Source: Pacificispira sp040217575
GTDB lineage: Bacteria > Pseudomonadota > Alphaproteobacteria > UBA8366 > Aestuariispiraceae
Assembly (NCBI GenBank): GCA_040217575.1
Contig: JAVJPW010000005.1
Span: forward strand, 186,001 to 250,000
Direction: 5' to 3'
DNA length: 64,000 bases
Shown: piece by piece, positions 1 to 8,956 of the stretch
How positions within the stretch are numbered: the first letter of the stretch is position 1
Layout: every line of letters starts with the position of its first letter
Translations under genes and position numbers: made by a program
Notes under the pieces: generated by a model
The model's database searches: none
Seen by the model: the letters and a program-made list of their open reading frames with translations, nothing else
Told to the model about the DNA's origin: nothing

Positions 1-557
1 TTGGAAAAATCATGCAAGGCGCGCGCGACAAGCTCCTTACCCGTCCCGGATTCCCCGGTAATAAGGACGGAAAGGTCGGTTGCCGTCAGGCGCGCGATCA
101 CGCGATAGACTTCCTGCATCGCGGGTGACCGTCCGATCAGCGGCATGGGCTCATCATCCGCGTCGTTCGAACGCGCATTGTCGCCGCCGGCATTCGACCG
201 CAGTGCCCGCGTCACCGTTTCAACCAGATTTCTAAGGTCGAAGGGTTTTGGCAGGTATTCGAATGCGCCGCGTTCGGTTGCCTGAACTGCCGTCAGCAGG
301 GTGTTGCGCGCGCTCATCGCGATCACGTTCAGGTCAGGGCGCAATTTTCGGATCTGGGGGATAAGATCCAACCCGTTTCCGTCCGGCATCACCACGTCGG
401 TTACGACCAGATCCCCTTCCCCACCGGAAACCCAATGCCACAGCGTCGCGGCATTGCCGGTTGTGCGGACATCATACCCTTCGCGGGCCAGGGCCTGTGT
501 CACGACGGTGCGGATTGCACGGTCATCATCGGCCACCAGAATTGTCTCACCGGTCAT
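1..557 (-). CDS. ntrC: Nitrogen regulation response regulator NtrC (3' end beyond window)
   Basis: This is the N-terminal 185 residues of a sigma54-dependent response regulator; the rest lies off the left edge. The receiver domain (about residues 4-115) has the acidic pocket ADDD, the phospho-acceptor D54 in VVTDVVMPDG and the conserved lysine in LPKPF. The AAA+ domain begins after a linker, and its Walker A motif GESGTGKE is visible just before the edge. The ATG start overlaps the ntrB stop as ATGA, which implies translational coupling with the cognate kinase. In the known pathway NtrB phosphorylates NtrC under nitrogen limitation and NtrC activates sigma54 promoters for nitrogen assimilation. 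Confidence 0.93.
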   Translation of the reverse strand, partial: MTGETILVADDDRAIRTVVTQALAREGYDVRTTGNAATLWHWVSGGEGDLVVTDVVMPDGNGLDLIPQIRKLRPDLNVIAMSARNTLLTAVQATERGAFEYLPKPFDLRNLVETVTRALRSNAGGDNARSNDADDEPMPLIGRSPAMQEVYRVIARLTATDLSVLITGESGTGKELVARALHDFS

Positions 558-1753
558 CGCATCGGTCCTTCAGTATGGTCGTCCCCACTCAACGGATCCT
601 CCTTCAGGAGCGCCTCCAGCTCCTGCGCTGATTTCAATACCGGCAGCATCACGCGGAAGGTGGTTCGTCGAACCTGACTTTCGAAATCGATGACACCGCC
701 ATGTTCTGACACCAGTTTCGCGACCAGCGGCAGTCCCAAACCCGACCCGCCGCGCTTTGTCGTGATGAAAGGATCGAAAAGATGCGGCTTCAAATCGTCC
801 GGAATTCCATTGCCATTGTCGCGCACGGAAACCATCAGCGGCAGATGCACGCGCGCCTCGATACCCGGCACGGCAAGGCGTACGCCGTGACGATAGGCGG
901 TGGATATCGCCACTTCCGGTTCGGCGGCCCCGCCTTCCAGGGCGGATTCGCATGCATTCTTTACCAAATTCAGGAATATCTGAATAAGCTGGTCCCGGTC
1001 GCCCAACACCGGCGGCAATGACGGGTCATAGGACACGACCAGGCGGGCACCCTTCGCGAAGCCATTGCGCGCCAAATCGGCGACGCGGTCCAGAACCTCA
1101 TGAATATTGACCGGTCGCCGGTCCAACGCCGGCCGGTCGGAGAAAATTTCCATCCCTTCGACCAGTTTTACGATGCGGTCGGTCTCTTCGGTAATCAGCC
1201 GTGTCAGTTGCCGGTCTTCCGGCGGAACCATGGTTTCCAGCAACTGTGCTGCGCCACGAATGCCGGAAAGCGGGTTCTTGACTTCGTGCGCCAGCATGGC
1301 GGCCAGGGCCGTTACCGACCGGACGGCACCGCGCTGGGTCGTCGCGTGATCCATCTTGCCCGCGATCGATTGTTCATTGAATCGCAGCACGATCCGTTCG
1401 GGTCGATCCATCATGGGGGATGCGGTTACACTGACCATATGTTCGCCGACACGGGGCGTTGCCAGGCGTACGCCGTGCACGGTCATGGCGCTGCCGATCC
1501 TACGTGAACGGTCCACCGTCGACAGGATGGGACTGTCCTGCGGGATCAGGTCCTGAAGGTTGGTCCCGATCAGGACGGCCTGAGAGGTACGAAGGAAGTC
1601 CTGACCCGCGGCGTTCATGTAAACGATATCGCCATCGCCATCGACCACGATCACCGGGTCACTTAAGGAATCAAGGACTGCATCCGCACTTTCGACGGCA
1701 ACCGTCTTGCGGCTGCCGCTGCCGCCAGGGCGGGAATTCGGCGCAAGCGACAT
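554..1753 (-). CDS. ntrB: Nitrogen regulation sensor histidine kinase NtrB
   Basis: A 399-residue soluble histidine kinase. A PAS domain (about residues 22-130) is followed by the H box LAHEVKNPLSGI with phospho-accepting H156, then a HATPase domain with the N box (LVKNACESAL), the DNGNGIP G1 motif and the GSGLGL G2 motif. No transmembrane segment is seen, as expected for NtrB. I place the start at 1753 because a strong AGGGGG site lies six bases upstream and it follows the dusB stop directly; a longer in-frame reading to 1879 would overlap dusB deeply. Order dusB-ntrB-ntrC is the classic alphaproteobacterial nifR3-ntrBC operon. Confidence 0.93.
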   Translation of the reverse strand: MSLAPNSRPGGSGSRKTVAVESADAVLDSLSDPVIVVDGDGDIVYMNAAGQDFLRTSQAVLIGTNLQDLIPQDSPILSTVDRSRRIGSAMTVHGVRLATPRVGEHMVSVTASPMMDRPERIVLRFNEQSIAGKMDHATTQRGAVRSVTALAAMLAHEVKNPLSGIRGAAQLLETMVPPEDRQLTRLITEETDRIVKLVEGMEIFSDRPALDRRPVNIHEVLDRVADLARNGFAKGARLVVSYDPSLPPVLGDRDQLIQIFLNLVKNACESALEGGAAEPEVAISTAYRHGVRLAVPGIEARVHLPLMVSVRDNGNGIPDDLKPHLFDPFITTKRGGSGLGLPLVAKLVSEHGGVIDFESQVRRTTFRVMLPVLKSAQELEALLKEDPLSGDDHTEGPMR

Positions 1754-1754
1754 T

Positions 1755-2852
1755 CTAAGCCCCCTCATCCCGCAGCATTCTGACCGGTTCGGTCGCCGAG
1801 GCATGGACGGGTTCGTCCGTTTCCGAACTGTCGTTTGCGTGTTCGAACGCATCGAACAGGACAGTTCGAACGTCACCATGCGATTCCGCCGCCATTGCCT
1901 TCGCCCGAAAGGCCGCCGCGTCCGGCATACCGGTCAGGGACCAGCCGATATGTTTGCGGGCCATCCGAAGCCCCCTTTCGGTTCCGTGATGGTCCAACAT
2001 TCCATCCAGGTGTTCCAAAAGGATGTCGCGGCGTCGGTGACCGCCCGGTTCCAGCGGATGAACGCCGTCCCGGACATAGCGCGTGGCTTGCCCCGGAAAC
2101 CAGGGTCGCCCCTGTGCGCCACGGCCGATCATCACCCCATCGGCGCCGGATTCCTCCAGACACGCGTCAATGTCAGGCAGTTCCTTGATATCGCCGTTCG
2201 CGATCACCGGAATCGACACGGCATTCTTTACCGTCCGGATAAAGGACCAGTCTGCGGTGCCATTGTATTTCTGTTCCCGGGTTCGGCCATGGACGGTAAC
2301 CAGCGCCACGCCGGCGCTTTCGGCGCGGCGGGCGAATTCCGGGGCATTCCGGTCTGCATCACACCAGCCCGTGCGCATTTTGACCGTCACAGGGACGGAA
2401 ACAGCGGCGACAACCGTATCGACAATGCGTTCCGCATGATCCAAATCCTGCATCAGCGCCGACCCGCAGAGCTTTCGCGTCACCTTCTTGGCCGGACATC
2501 CGAAGTTCAGGTCAACGATATCCGCACCCAGATCGACACAGAACCGCGCAGCATCCGCCATTATTTCCGGGTCATGACCCGCAAGCTGAATAATTTTCAG
2601 ATGGCCGTCTTCCGCACCAGCGGCTCGTTTCAAGGACGCGCGCGTTTCCCGAAGCACTTCGCCACTGGCAATCATTTCGGATACGGTAATTTCCGCGCCC
2701 AGCTTTCTGGCCAACCGCCGGAACGGAAGGTCGGTCACACCGGACATGGGCGCCAGGTAAACCGGTATCTCTATGCGATGCGGGCCCACCTGTAACTCTC
2801 CCGGACGCTGGGGAGTATCGGATTTGACCAAATTATGTGCAGAAGCAGGCAT
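1755..2852 (-). CDS. dusB: tRNA-dihydrouridine synthase DusB (NifR3 family)
   Basis: FMN-dependent reductase that makes dihydrouridine in the tRNA D loop. The 365-residue protein has the N-terminal TIM-barrel signature LAPMSGVTDLPFRR, the active-site motif NFGCPAKKV with the catalytic cysteine, the KMRTGW segment and a later GVMIGRGAQGRPW FMN-binding stretch. It is slightly longer than typical DusB at both ends. It sits first in the dusB-ntrB-ntrC operon and two bases separate its stop from the ntrB start. The link between DusB and nitrogen control is genomic context known from other alphaproteobacteria, not a shown function. Confidence 0.94.
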   Translation of the reverse strand: MPASAHNLVKSDTPQRPGELQVGPHRIEIPVYLAPMSGVTDLPFRRLARKLGAEITVSEMIASGEVLRETRASLKRAAGAEDGHLKIIQLAGHDPEIMADAARFCVDLGADIVDLNFGCPAKKVTRKLCGSALMQDLDHAERIVDTVVAAVSVPVTVKMRTGWCDADRNAPEFARRAESAGVALVTVHGRTREQKYNGTADWSFIRTVKNAVSIPVIANGDIKELPDIDACLEESGADGVMIGRGAQGRPWFPGQATRYVRDGVHPLEPGGHRRRDILLEHLDGMLDHHGTERGLRMARKHIGWSLTGMPDAAAFRAKAMAAESHGDVRTVLFDAFEHANDSSETDEPVHASATEPVRMLRDEGA

Positions 2853-2910
2853 GCCTAAATATCCAGCAAATTTACCGTCTTTTATCCCAGTGATGCCCGG
2901 CGCGCCAGCG

Positions 2911-3735
2911 CTAATTCAGTGCCAGATGAACAGTAGAAACAGCCGTGACCAGAATGTCGGTAATGAACTTGACCCCCGGATAGGCCAAAGTGATCAGCAA
3001 ACAGCTTGCGAGCACAATTCGGCTGGCACGGCGCCCGCGATATCCGAACGTTTGCTGAATGATAAGCAGGACCGCGATCAGAAGGAACGTGCCGGCAAGC
3101 AGGATCGTCTTGTGATCCAAAGCGAAAATCGGCATGTCGCGCGTCACCTGGACCGAAATTCCGGTCACAAGCCCTGCCGCCAGCACCGCTTCCCCCAGGG
3201 CAAGCAGGCGAAATTGCACCGCTTCGCCCGTAACGACCGGCGGCAGCGCGGCCGACAGACGGGTCATCCTGCGCGATTTTAATGCCCCTTCCTTCAATAC
3301 CACCGAAAGCGCCGCGACGGAGGCAAGCGTAATAAGTCCGTAGGCAAGCAGCGAAATCACGATATGGATTGCAATCCACCCCCCTTGCAGGTCCATGCGG
3401 TGTTCACCGGCAAGCCCGCTCAAGACCGATAGCAGTCCGACAATGAACCCATATCCCAGGACCAACCCACCCAGGCGGCGCATCGTCTCTGAGCAAAGAG
3501 CCAGAAAAAGGTGCAAAAGAAGGACCGCACCTGCGGAAATTGAAAGGGTGAAGCCAACATCCTGACGCCAGCCCCCTGTCACGGCAACGACGCACCAGAA
3601 GACAAGAGCCACGGTCGGAACAAGCTGCCACAGGATCGGGACGGGACCTTCCCTGCCCGCTGCCAGGAAATGATACAGTCCCGGAAGAATCAGGATCAAC
3701 GCAAGTAGCTGCAGGATTGGCAAAGGGTCCATCAT
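2911..3735 (-). CDS. Inner membrane protein of the CcsA/HemX (cytochrome c assembly) family
   Basis: A very hydrophobic protein of 274 residues with about eight predicted transmembrane segments. Histidines in membrane-adjacent segments (for example AIHIVISLLAYGL and FALDHKTILL) resemble the heme-handling histidines of the CcsA/YpjD/HemX family. Members are integral membrane proteins related to cytochrome c assembly factors, but YpjD-type members have no firmly proven role. An upstream in-frame reading begins at 3783; I prefer the ATG at 3735 because translation then starts at MMDPLPILQ directly before the first membrane segment. It is divergent from ispDF and lies 58 bases upstream of dusB, so it may head that operon. 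Confidence 0.72.
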   Translation of the reverse strand: MMDPLPILQLLALILILPGLYHFLAAGREGPVPILWQLVPTVALVFWCVVAVTGGWRQDVGFTLSISAGAVLLLHLFLALCSETMRRLGGLVLGYGFIVGLLSVLSGLAGEHRMDLQGGWIAIHIVISLLAYGLITLASVAALSVVLKEGALKSRRMTRLSAALPPVVTGEAVQFRLLALGEAVLAAGLVTGISVQVTRDMPIFALDHKTILLAGTFLLIAVLLIIQQTFGYRGRRASRIVLASCLLITLAYPGVKFITDILVTAVSTVHLALN

Positions 3736-3816
3736 TCGCGCGTTATATATCAGTTGACGGGACGCTGGCACCCGAAAGATCATCGCGCGCGAGCAAGATA
3801 TACCGGATTTTTAATT

Positions 3817-5031
3817 GTGACCGTTTCTTCAGAATGCGATGCCGTGCCTGCGGACAGCACCTCCGACGTCGGCGTTGTTATCGTTGCCGCGGGCAAAGGG
3901 CTTCGGCTGGGCGCCGACCTGCCGAAACAGTATCTGCCACTGGGGGGCGTTCCCATCCTTCGGCGCACGGTTGAGGCCTTTGCCGGCCACCCACGGATCG
4001 GACCGATTGTCGTGGTTCACGGCCCCGATCAGGCGGGGATATGCCGGGAAACCCTGACAGGCATGGCGAACATACACTATTGCGTTGGTGGCGCGACGCG
4101 CCGTGCATCGGTCCGTGGCGGATTGGAAGTGTTGGGCACCCTGGTCGCCGGCGATGCCATTGTCTTGATCCACGATGCCGCCCGGCCCTTTGTAAGTTTT
4201 GATGTGATGGACCGCGTCATTGATGGCGCCTGCGCGCATGGGGCGGCCATTCCGGCGATCGCGCCGGTGGATTCGGTGAAATCCCTGGGACCCGACGGCA
4301 CCGTGGGCGGATCAGTTGACCGAGACGGCCTGCGGCTGGCGCAAACACCGCAAGGGTTTCGTCTGGACCTGATCCTTCGCGCCCATGACGAGGCATCATC
4401 CGACTGGGACGCAAGCGACGATGCCGCGCTGGCCGAATCCATTGGCGTATCCGTCCGGTTCGTGGATGGTGACGGTATGAACGAAAAGATCACCCATGAC
4501 TGGCAGTACCGCGCGGCGGAGGCTCGCCTGAACGGCCAGGCAACCTTTCGTGTCGGAAACGGGTTCGATGTCCACCGGTTAGGAACACGGGAAGACGGCA
4601 TCGAAGGCGTATTCCTGTGCGGCATTCATATACCGCACAGCCGTGCCCTGATCGGCCACAGCGATGCGGATGTCGCCCTGCACGCGCTGACAGATGCTAT
4701 TCTGGGGGCAATGGGACTGGGTGACATCGGCGACCATTTCCCGCCCAGCGACCCACAATGGAAAGGTGCGCCGTCAGACCTGTTTCTGACGCACGCAGCC
4801 AATCTGGTTCGCGAAGCCGGCGCTGAAATTATGAATTGCGACCTGACGATCCTGTGTGAAAGACCGAAAATCGCCCCGCACCGCGCAGCCATGCGCGACA
4901 ATGTAGCCCGACTCCTGGACCTGCCCGTCGCACGCATATCGGTTAAGGCGACGACAACGGAACGGTTGGGTTTCACCGGTCGGGAAGAAGGAATTGCCTG
5001 CCAGGCCGCGGTATCGGTGCGCGTCCCGTGA
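3817..5031 (+). CDS. ispDF: Bifunctional IspD/IspF, MEP isoprenoid pathway
   Basis: A fused enzyme of 404 residues. The N-terminal IspD domain (2-C-methyl-D-erythritol 4-phosphate cytidylyltransferase) shows the nucleotide-binding loop VVIVAAGKGLRLG followed by LPKQYLPLGG. The C-terminal IspF domain (2-C-methyl-D-erythritol 2,4-cyclodiphosphate synthase) begins near residue 247 with GNGFDVHRLG, whose Asp and His bind the metal, and ends with a KATTTERLGFTGREEGI block. IspDF fusions are well known in alphaproteobacteria. The start is uncertain: GTG at 3817 is the best codon before the conserved region, but its ribosome-binding site is weak. The stop overlaps the pgpA start as GTGA. Confidence 0.95.
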   Translation: MTVSSECDAVPADSTSDVGVVIVAAGKGLRLGADLPKQYLPLGGVPILRRTVEAFAGHPRIGPIVVVHGPDQAGICRETLTGMANIHYCVGGATRRASVRGGLEVLGTLVAGDAIVLIHDAARPFVSFDVMDRVIDGACAHGAAIPAIAPVDSVKSLGPDGTVGGSVDRDGLRLAQTPQGFRLDLILRAHDEASSDWDASDDAALAESIGVSVRFVDGDGMNEKITHDWQYRAAEARLNGQATFRVGNGFDVHRLGTREDGIEGVFLCGIHIPHSRALIGHSDADVALHALTDAILGAMGLGDIGDHFPPSDPQWKGAPSDLFLTHAANLVREAGAEIMNCDLTILCERPKIAPHRAAMRDNVARLLDLPVARISVKATTTERLGFTGREEGIACQAAVSVRVP

Positions 5032-5492
5032 CACTGTCGACGGTTATCGCGACCTGGTTCGCAAGCGGCCTTTTGAAACCCGCGCCGGGGACCTGGGGAA
5101 GCGCGGCGGCTCTTCCCTTCGCCTGGGCCATCGCCACATTTCTGGATCCACTGGCATTGATTCCGGCCGCCGCAATTCTGTTTCCGGTCGGGTGTTGGGC
5201 GGCCGACAGGTACGACCGGGACAAGGGATCACACGATGCATCCGAAATTGTCGTCGACGAAGTCGTCGGCGTCTGGCTGACATTGTCGATCGTGCCGGTC
5301 GACTGGCTGCATTACGCGATCGGATTTGCCGCGTTTCGACTGTTCGACATCATAAAACCATGGCCGATTCGATGGGTCGATCGCCGGGTTTCCGGCGGGT
5401 TCGGCGTCATGCTGGATGACGTACTGGCGGCGATCTATGCCATGGCAACCGTTTACGGGATCGGATTTGTCGTGGCAGGAGGAATCTTATGA
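5028..5492 (+). CDS. pgpA: Phosphatidylglycerophosphatase A
   Basis: A 154-residue membrane enzyme that removes phosphate from phosphatidylglycerol phosphate in the inner membrane. The PgpA motifs EIVVDEVVGVWLTL and DIIKPWPIRWVDR are both present, followed by GFGVMLDDVLAA with the conserved acidic pair. It starts with GTG overlapping the ispDF stop by four bases, and its own stop overlaps the next gene as ATGA, so the three genes ispDF-pgpA-cinA form one translationally coupled unit. Confidence 0.93.
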   Translation: MTLSTVIATWFASGLLKPAPGTWGSAAALPFAWAIATFLDPLALIPAAAILFPVGCWAADRYDRDKGSHDASEIVVDEVVGVWLTLSIVPVDWLHYAIGFAAFRLFDIIKPWPIRWVDRRVSGGFGVMLDDVLAAIYAMATVYGIGFVVAGGIL

Positions 5493-5980
5493 CACTCGAC
5501 CAGGAGCTGGTTGCCAGGGCCACAACAGTCGTTGAACGCCTGAAAGAACAGGGGCTGCGCATGGCGACCGCGGAATCGTGTACCGGCGGTCTTATTTCCG
5601 CGGCACTGACCGCAATCCCGGGATCATCGGACGTCCTGGACCGAGGCTTTGTGACCTATTCGAATGAAGCGAAACATGAACTGATCGGTGTCCCGGCGGA
5701 CATGATCGCCGAATATGGCGCGGTGTCCGAACCTGTTGCGCGCGCGATGGCGGATGGCGCACTTGCGGCCGCCCGCGTGGACCGGGCCGTATCCGTAACC
5801 GGCGTTGCCGGACCGGGGCAGTCGGAACGAAAGCCCGCGGGCCTGGTCTTCATTGGTTTCGCCGGAAAAGGCATCGCAACGCAGGTCCGGGAACATCGCT
5901 TTTCCGGTGACCGGGATGCGGTCCGGCTGGCGTCGGCCCTTGCGGCACTGGACATGCTGGTAGACGCACCCCTGGAATAG
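5489..5980 (+). CDS. CinA C-terminal family protein (nicotinamide-nucleotide amidase-like)
   Basis: A stand-alone CinA C-terminal domain of 163 residues, as in PncC, which deamidates NMN in pyridine nucleotide recycling. The N-terminal signature ATAESCTGGLISAALTAIPG contains the catalytic serine, and the GVAGPGQSERKPAGLVFIG block is the second family signature. The N-terminal molybdopterin-binding half of full CinA is absent. A strong AGGAGG site precedes the ATG, which overlaps the pgpA stop. It converges on the XRE regulator with only seven bases between stops. Confidence 0.9.
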   Translation: MTLDQELVARATTVVERLKEQGLRMATAESCTGGLISAALTAIPGSSDVLDRGFVTYSNEAKHELIGVPADMIAEYGAVSEPVARAMADGALAAARVDRAVSVTGVAGPGQSERKPAGLVFIGFAGKGIATQVREHRFSGDRDAVRLASALAALDMLVDAPLE

Positions 5981-5987
5981 ACGGGCG

Positions 5988-6935
5988 TCAGGTCCGTTCC
6001 TGTCCGCCGTCATCGCCGATCGGGCCGAAATCAACATCAATATCGAAATCGTCCGCGTCGAACTCGTCGGACTGGTCCGGAGGCGTCCGGACCGGGTCAT
6101 TCTGTCCCTGGGTCGTTTGCTGTGCATCCAGTCCCGCAGTTTCTTCGGATGGCTGAAGTTCGGCTGCCTCGTCCGTGACCGCCCCCTGTTCCTCTTCCAG
6201 ATCATCCTCCAGGACAATCGACTCCTCGGTCACGGAAAGAAGTTGCGCCATCGGGTGGCCGTCCCGGTCGCTGTATCTGTTTTTCATCGTATCCCAGTCA
6301 TCAATAAGATCGACGAGGTCCTTGGGATGGCGCATTCGTACCCATTCCTGTTCATGCAGTTGGTCGAACGCGTCGCGAAGGGATACCAGTGTCGTGTCTT
6401 CCTGGATCGTATCCAGAAAAAAGAGTGAGGCCCCATGGGTCAGGAAAGCCGCATATAGAACGCCCGCCGATTCGGCCGTTCGTGCGCCATTTGCGAATGT
6501 GAAACTGACCTGATCAAAAAGCAGCGTCCGCGCACGCCCATCCAGCATCAGACAGAGGCGCAGGCCGTTGTCGCCGGCCTTGTCCGTTCCGGCCGAACGG
6601 TCCCGGCGGACAAAAAACAGAATGCGTTCAACCTTCAACAGGCTGTCACGGCCAAGCGATTCCAGAATACGCTGACTGGCTTGATAGGTTTCATACACAC
6701 TGGGACGGGCAAGTTTGTGGAACTGCAGCGTTTCACTGATTCCATCGCCTTCCACCGAAACCCCGGCCCGATATAGCGCGCGTTCAATTGCTTCCAGTGT
6801 ACTGGCACGCGGGTCGCCAACGCCGCGTTCAATATTGTTCAGCGTCGCAAGCGATATTCCCGCCGCCTTTGCAAGTTCGCTTTGCTTTACATTCAGGATC
6901 GAGCGACCAGCCCGAATCTGGGACGGCGAAATCAC
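5988..6935 (-). CDS. XRE-family helix-turn-helix regulator with unknown middle domain and acidic tail
   Basis: A 315-residue protein. Residues 1-60 are an XRE/lambda-repressor HTH (IRAGRSILNVKQSELAKAAG then LATLNNIERG). Residues about 75-225 form a soluble mixed alpha/beta region I do not recognise. The last 90 residues are strongly acidic and low in complexity (LEDDLEEEQG, DADDFDIDVDFG), probably disordered. Start is GTG at 6935 preceded by GGGG; an overlapping ATG is out of frame. A perfect inverted repeat lies 12-34 bases upstream (see separate entry) and suggests self-regulation. The target genes are unknown. Confidence 0.7.
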   Translation of the reverse strand: MISPSQIRAGRSILNVKQSELAKAAGISLATLNNIERGVGDPRASTLEAIERALYRAGVSVEGDGISETLQFHKLARPSVYETYQASQRILESLGRDSLLKVERILFFVRRDRSAGTDKAGDNGLRLCLMLDGRARTLLFDQVSFTFANGARTAESAGVLYAAFLTHGASLFFLDTIQEDTTLVSLRDAFDQLHEQEWVRMRHPKDLVDLIDDWDTMKNRYSDRDGHPMAQLLSVTEESIVLEDDLEEEQGAVTDEAAELQPSEETAGLDAQQTTQGQNDPVRTPPDQSDEFDADDFDIDVDFGPIGDDGGQERT

Positions 6936-6946
6936 ATTTTTCCCCG

Positions 6947-6969
6947 AAATTAGTTTCCAGACCTAATTT
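6947..6969. promoter_or_regulatory. Inverted repeat, likely operator of the XRE regulator
   Basis: AAATTAG and CTAATTT form a perfect 7-bp inverted repeat separated by nine bases, ending 12 bases before the GTG start of the XRE-family gene. The geometry fits a dimeric HTH repressor binding its own promoter. Binding is an inference; no experiment is implied. Confidence 0.45.
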
Positions 6970-7127
6970 AATCCCATTCAGCTACACGAGTCCCGTTTCA
7001 GCCACAATATATTGCAGCCGGACCGGAAGGCGCCACCAGAGTCAATTGTGGACAAAGTCCTTTGCAGACAAAAAACTACAAGTGAAGGTTCAACAGAAAG
7101 TCATTTCGATATCGGCACAATCGAAAA

Positions 7128-7577
7128 CTACGTTTGAAGCCCATACAATTCTTCGGCACGAGCCTCAAATGCACCGACCATTCGGCGCACCGCCTCTGCA
7201 AAGACAAGGCCGATCATCGCCTGCAAAAGGCGGGACCTGAATTCGAAATCCACATAGAAGTCCACTTCGCAACCGGTTGAGGAGCCATCAGTTGGAACGA
7301 ATTTCCAGTGACTTTCCAAATATTTGAAGGGTCCATCCTCATAATTTGTCTGAATGGCAAGGATCTCGCGATCCAATTGAACCCGACTGGTAAACTTTTC
7401 TGTCACGCCTTTGAATCCAATAATCAAATCGGCGACAAGAAGTGTCTCTGTTCTGGTCCGGATACGCGCGCCCCGACACCATGGCAGGAAATCCGGATAG
7501 CTGCCTACGTCCGCAACCAGGTCAAACATGTCGACCGCACGATAAGGCAAGTGCTTACGTTCCGCGTGTCTCGGCAT
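7128..7577 (-). CDS. COQ10/RatA-type START-domain ubiquinone-binding protein
   Basis: A 149-residue SRPBCC/START domain protein of the polyketide cyclase-like COQ10/RatA family. It has the family pattern: PYRAVDMFDLVADVGSYPDF LPWC near the N terminus, a middle segment ending SHWKF, and a C-terminal helix MIGLVFAEAVRRMVGAFEARA. Mitochondrial COQ10 binds ubiquinone and supports respiration; E. coli RatA was reported to affect ribosome subunits. I favour the COQ10-like role in an organism with complex I and PDH. The ATG at 7577 lies 34 bases after the lipA stop, so it is probably cotranscribed with lipA, as in many relatives. Confidence 0.85.
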   Translation of the reverse strand: MPRHAERKHLPYRAVDMFDLVADVGSYPDFLPWCRGARIRTRTETLLVADLIIGFKGVTEKFTSRVQLDREILAIQTNYEDGPFKYLESHWKFVPTDGSSTGCEVDFYVDFEFRSRLLQAMIGLVFAEAVRRMVGAFEARAEELYGLQT

Positions 7578-7611
7578 AGTCGTCGCAAACGTCTTTGCTG
7601 ATGGTTTGGGA

Positions 7612-8571
7612 TCAGGCCGAAGCCGCCAGCTTCCGCTCCCGCTCCTTACGAAGGCGGGCGAAATCGTCACCGGCATGGTAGCTGGACCGCGTCAAAGGCG
7701 AGGACGATACCATCAGAAAGCCCCTCGCCCGTGCCATGGCCGCCAGGGAATCAAACTCTTCCGGTGTCCAGAAGCGATCGATTGCGGCATGTTTCGGTGT
7801 AGGCTGGAGATACTGCCCAATCGTCAGGAAGTCGACATCCGCCGCGCGGTAGTCGTCCATCATCTGCTGGATTTCAATTTTCGTCTCACCCAAACCGACC
7901 ATCAGACCGGATTTGGTAAAGACGGTTGGATCCAGTTCTTTTGCCCGTGCCAGCAGTTGAAGCGATGCAAAATAGCGCGCTCCCGGTCGAATTGTCGGAT
8001 AGAGCCGCGGAACCGTTTCCAGATTGTGATTGAACACGTCCGGGCGGGCTTCCATCACCGTTTCAAGGGCTCCGTCCTTGCCTTTGAAGTCCGGCGTCAG
8101 GATTTCGATGGTAACCTGGTCGCTGCGTTCGCGGATCGCAGTAATGACCTTTGCGAAATGTTCTGCGCCGCCGTCGGCCAGATCGTCACGATCCACAGAT
8201 GTTATGACGACATGTTCCAGCCCAAGTTTTTCAACCGCATCGGCAACGCGATAAGGCTCGAACGGATCAAGGGCGGCGGGCTTCCCAGTCGTCACGTTAC
8301 AAAACGAACAGGCCCGCGTGCAGATTTCCCCCATGATCATGAAGGTTGCATGTTTTTTTGCCCAGCATTCCCCGATGTTCGGACACCCGGCCTCCTGACA
8401 TACTGTGGCCAGATTGTGGTCTTCCACAATCTTGCGGGTTTCCTTGTATTCGCGGCTGACCGGTGCCTTCACCCGAATCCAGGCCGGTTTGCGCTGAATT
8501 GGATTGTCCGGCCGGTTTCGCTTTTCCGGATGCCGGTACTTCGGTTTGTCGGTCGTATCAGATGCGGACAT
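7612..8571 (-). CDS. lipA: Lipoyl synthase
   Basis: A 319-residue radical SAM enzyme that inserts two sulfurs into octanoyl groups on lipoyl domains. The auxiliary cluster motif CQEAGCPNIGEC and the radical SAM motif CTRACSFC are both intact, and the C-terminal region has the SSPLTRSSYHAG block with the serine that ligates the auxiliary cluster. The ATG at 8571 has an AGGGAAAGG ribosome-binding site; a longer reading to 8607 lacks one. Its substrates here would include the lipoyl domains of both PdhB and PdhC encoded just upstream. Confidence 0.97.
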   Translation of the reverse strand: MSASDTTDKPKYRHPEKRNRPDNPIQRKPAWIRVKAPVSREYKETRKIVEDHNLATVCQEAGCPNIGECWAKKHATFMIMGEICTRACSFCNVTTGKPAALDPFEPYRVADAVEKLGLEHVVITSVDRDDLADGGAEHFAKVITAIRERSDQVTIEILTPDFKGKDGALETVMEARPDVFNHNLETVPRLYPTIRPGARYFASLQLLARAKELDPTVFTKSGLMVGLGETKIEIQQMMDDYRAADVDFLTIGQYLQPTPKHAAIDRFWTPEEFDSLAAMARARGFLMVSSSPLTRSSYHAGDDFARLRKERERKLAASA

Positions 8572-8620
8572 TGTCGCCTTTCCCTGGTTCCGTACGATCC
8601 ATACCATATTGGACGTCCCG

Positions 8621-8660
8621 GTGAAAAAACGTTTTCACCCCGCTACCAACAGATAGCGGG
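8621..8660 (-). terminator. Two adjacent hairpins between the small unknown gene and lipA
   Basis: Read on the minus strand, CCCGCTA and TAGCGGG form a 7-bp stem with an 8-base loop, followed at once by a second stem GTGAAAA/TTTTCAC containing a run of six T. This could terminate transcription from the small gene at 8690-8956 before lipA. The T-run belongs to a second palindrome, so a protein-binding role is also possible. Confidence 0.35.
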
Positions 8661-8689
8661 CAAGCAGGCGCTGTCTAGGGATTGAAGGA

Positions 8690-8956
8690 TTAAGGGTTGC
8701 GGACTGCGATGCTGTTGTAGCCGTTACGCGCCTTCAACGCCTCGTTCGCAACATGCTGGATGACGTCATTCAACCCTTTTGGGTCGTGACCTTCCTGCTG
8801 CGGGTCCAATGGGAGATCGGTAATGACAACCAGAATATGGCGCCAGTTTCCATTGTCGTAATGAAGTTCACGCCGAACCTCGAGGACATGCGGGTGATTT
8901 GTCCCCTGCATTCCCTCTGCCCCCTCTGTAGGTATCATCGTAACTGCCGCATCCAT
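8690..8956 (-). CDS. Hypothetical protein, 88 residues
   Basis: A small soluble protein I do not recognise. It contains the stretch VLEVRRELHYDNGNWRHILV and a C-terminal amphipathic helix (GLNDVIQHVANEALKARNGY). No signal peptide, membrane segment or metal motif is seen. Codon use matches its neighbours. I chose ATG 8956; an upstream start at 8995 would add 13 residues. It lies between lpdA and lipA, a position suggesting a link to lipoate or PDH metabolism, but that is only context. Confidence 0.6.
   Translation of the reverse strand: MDAAVTMIPTEGAEGMQGTNHPHVLEVRRELHYDNGNWRHILVVITDLPLDPQQEGHDPKGLNDVIQHVANEALKARNGYNSIAVRNP

Noticed and set aside
1707..2795. 362-codon plus-strand open frame
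   Set aside because: Antisense to dusB, which has full family motifs.
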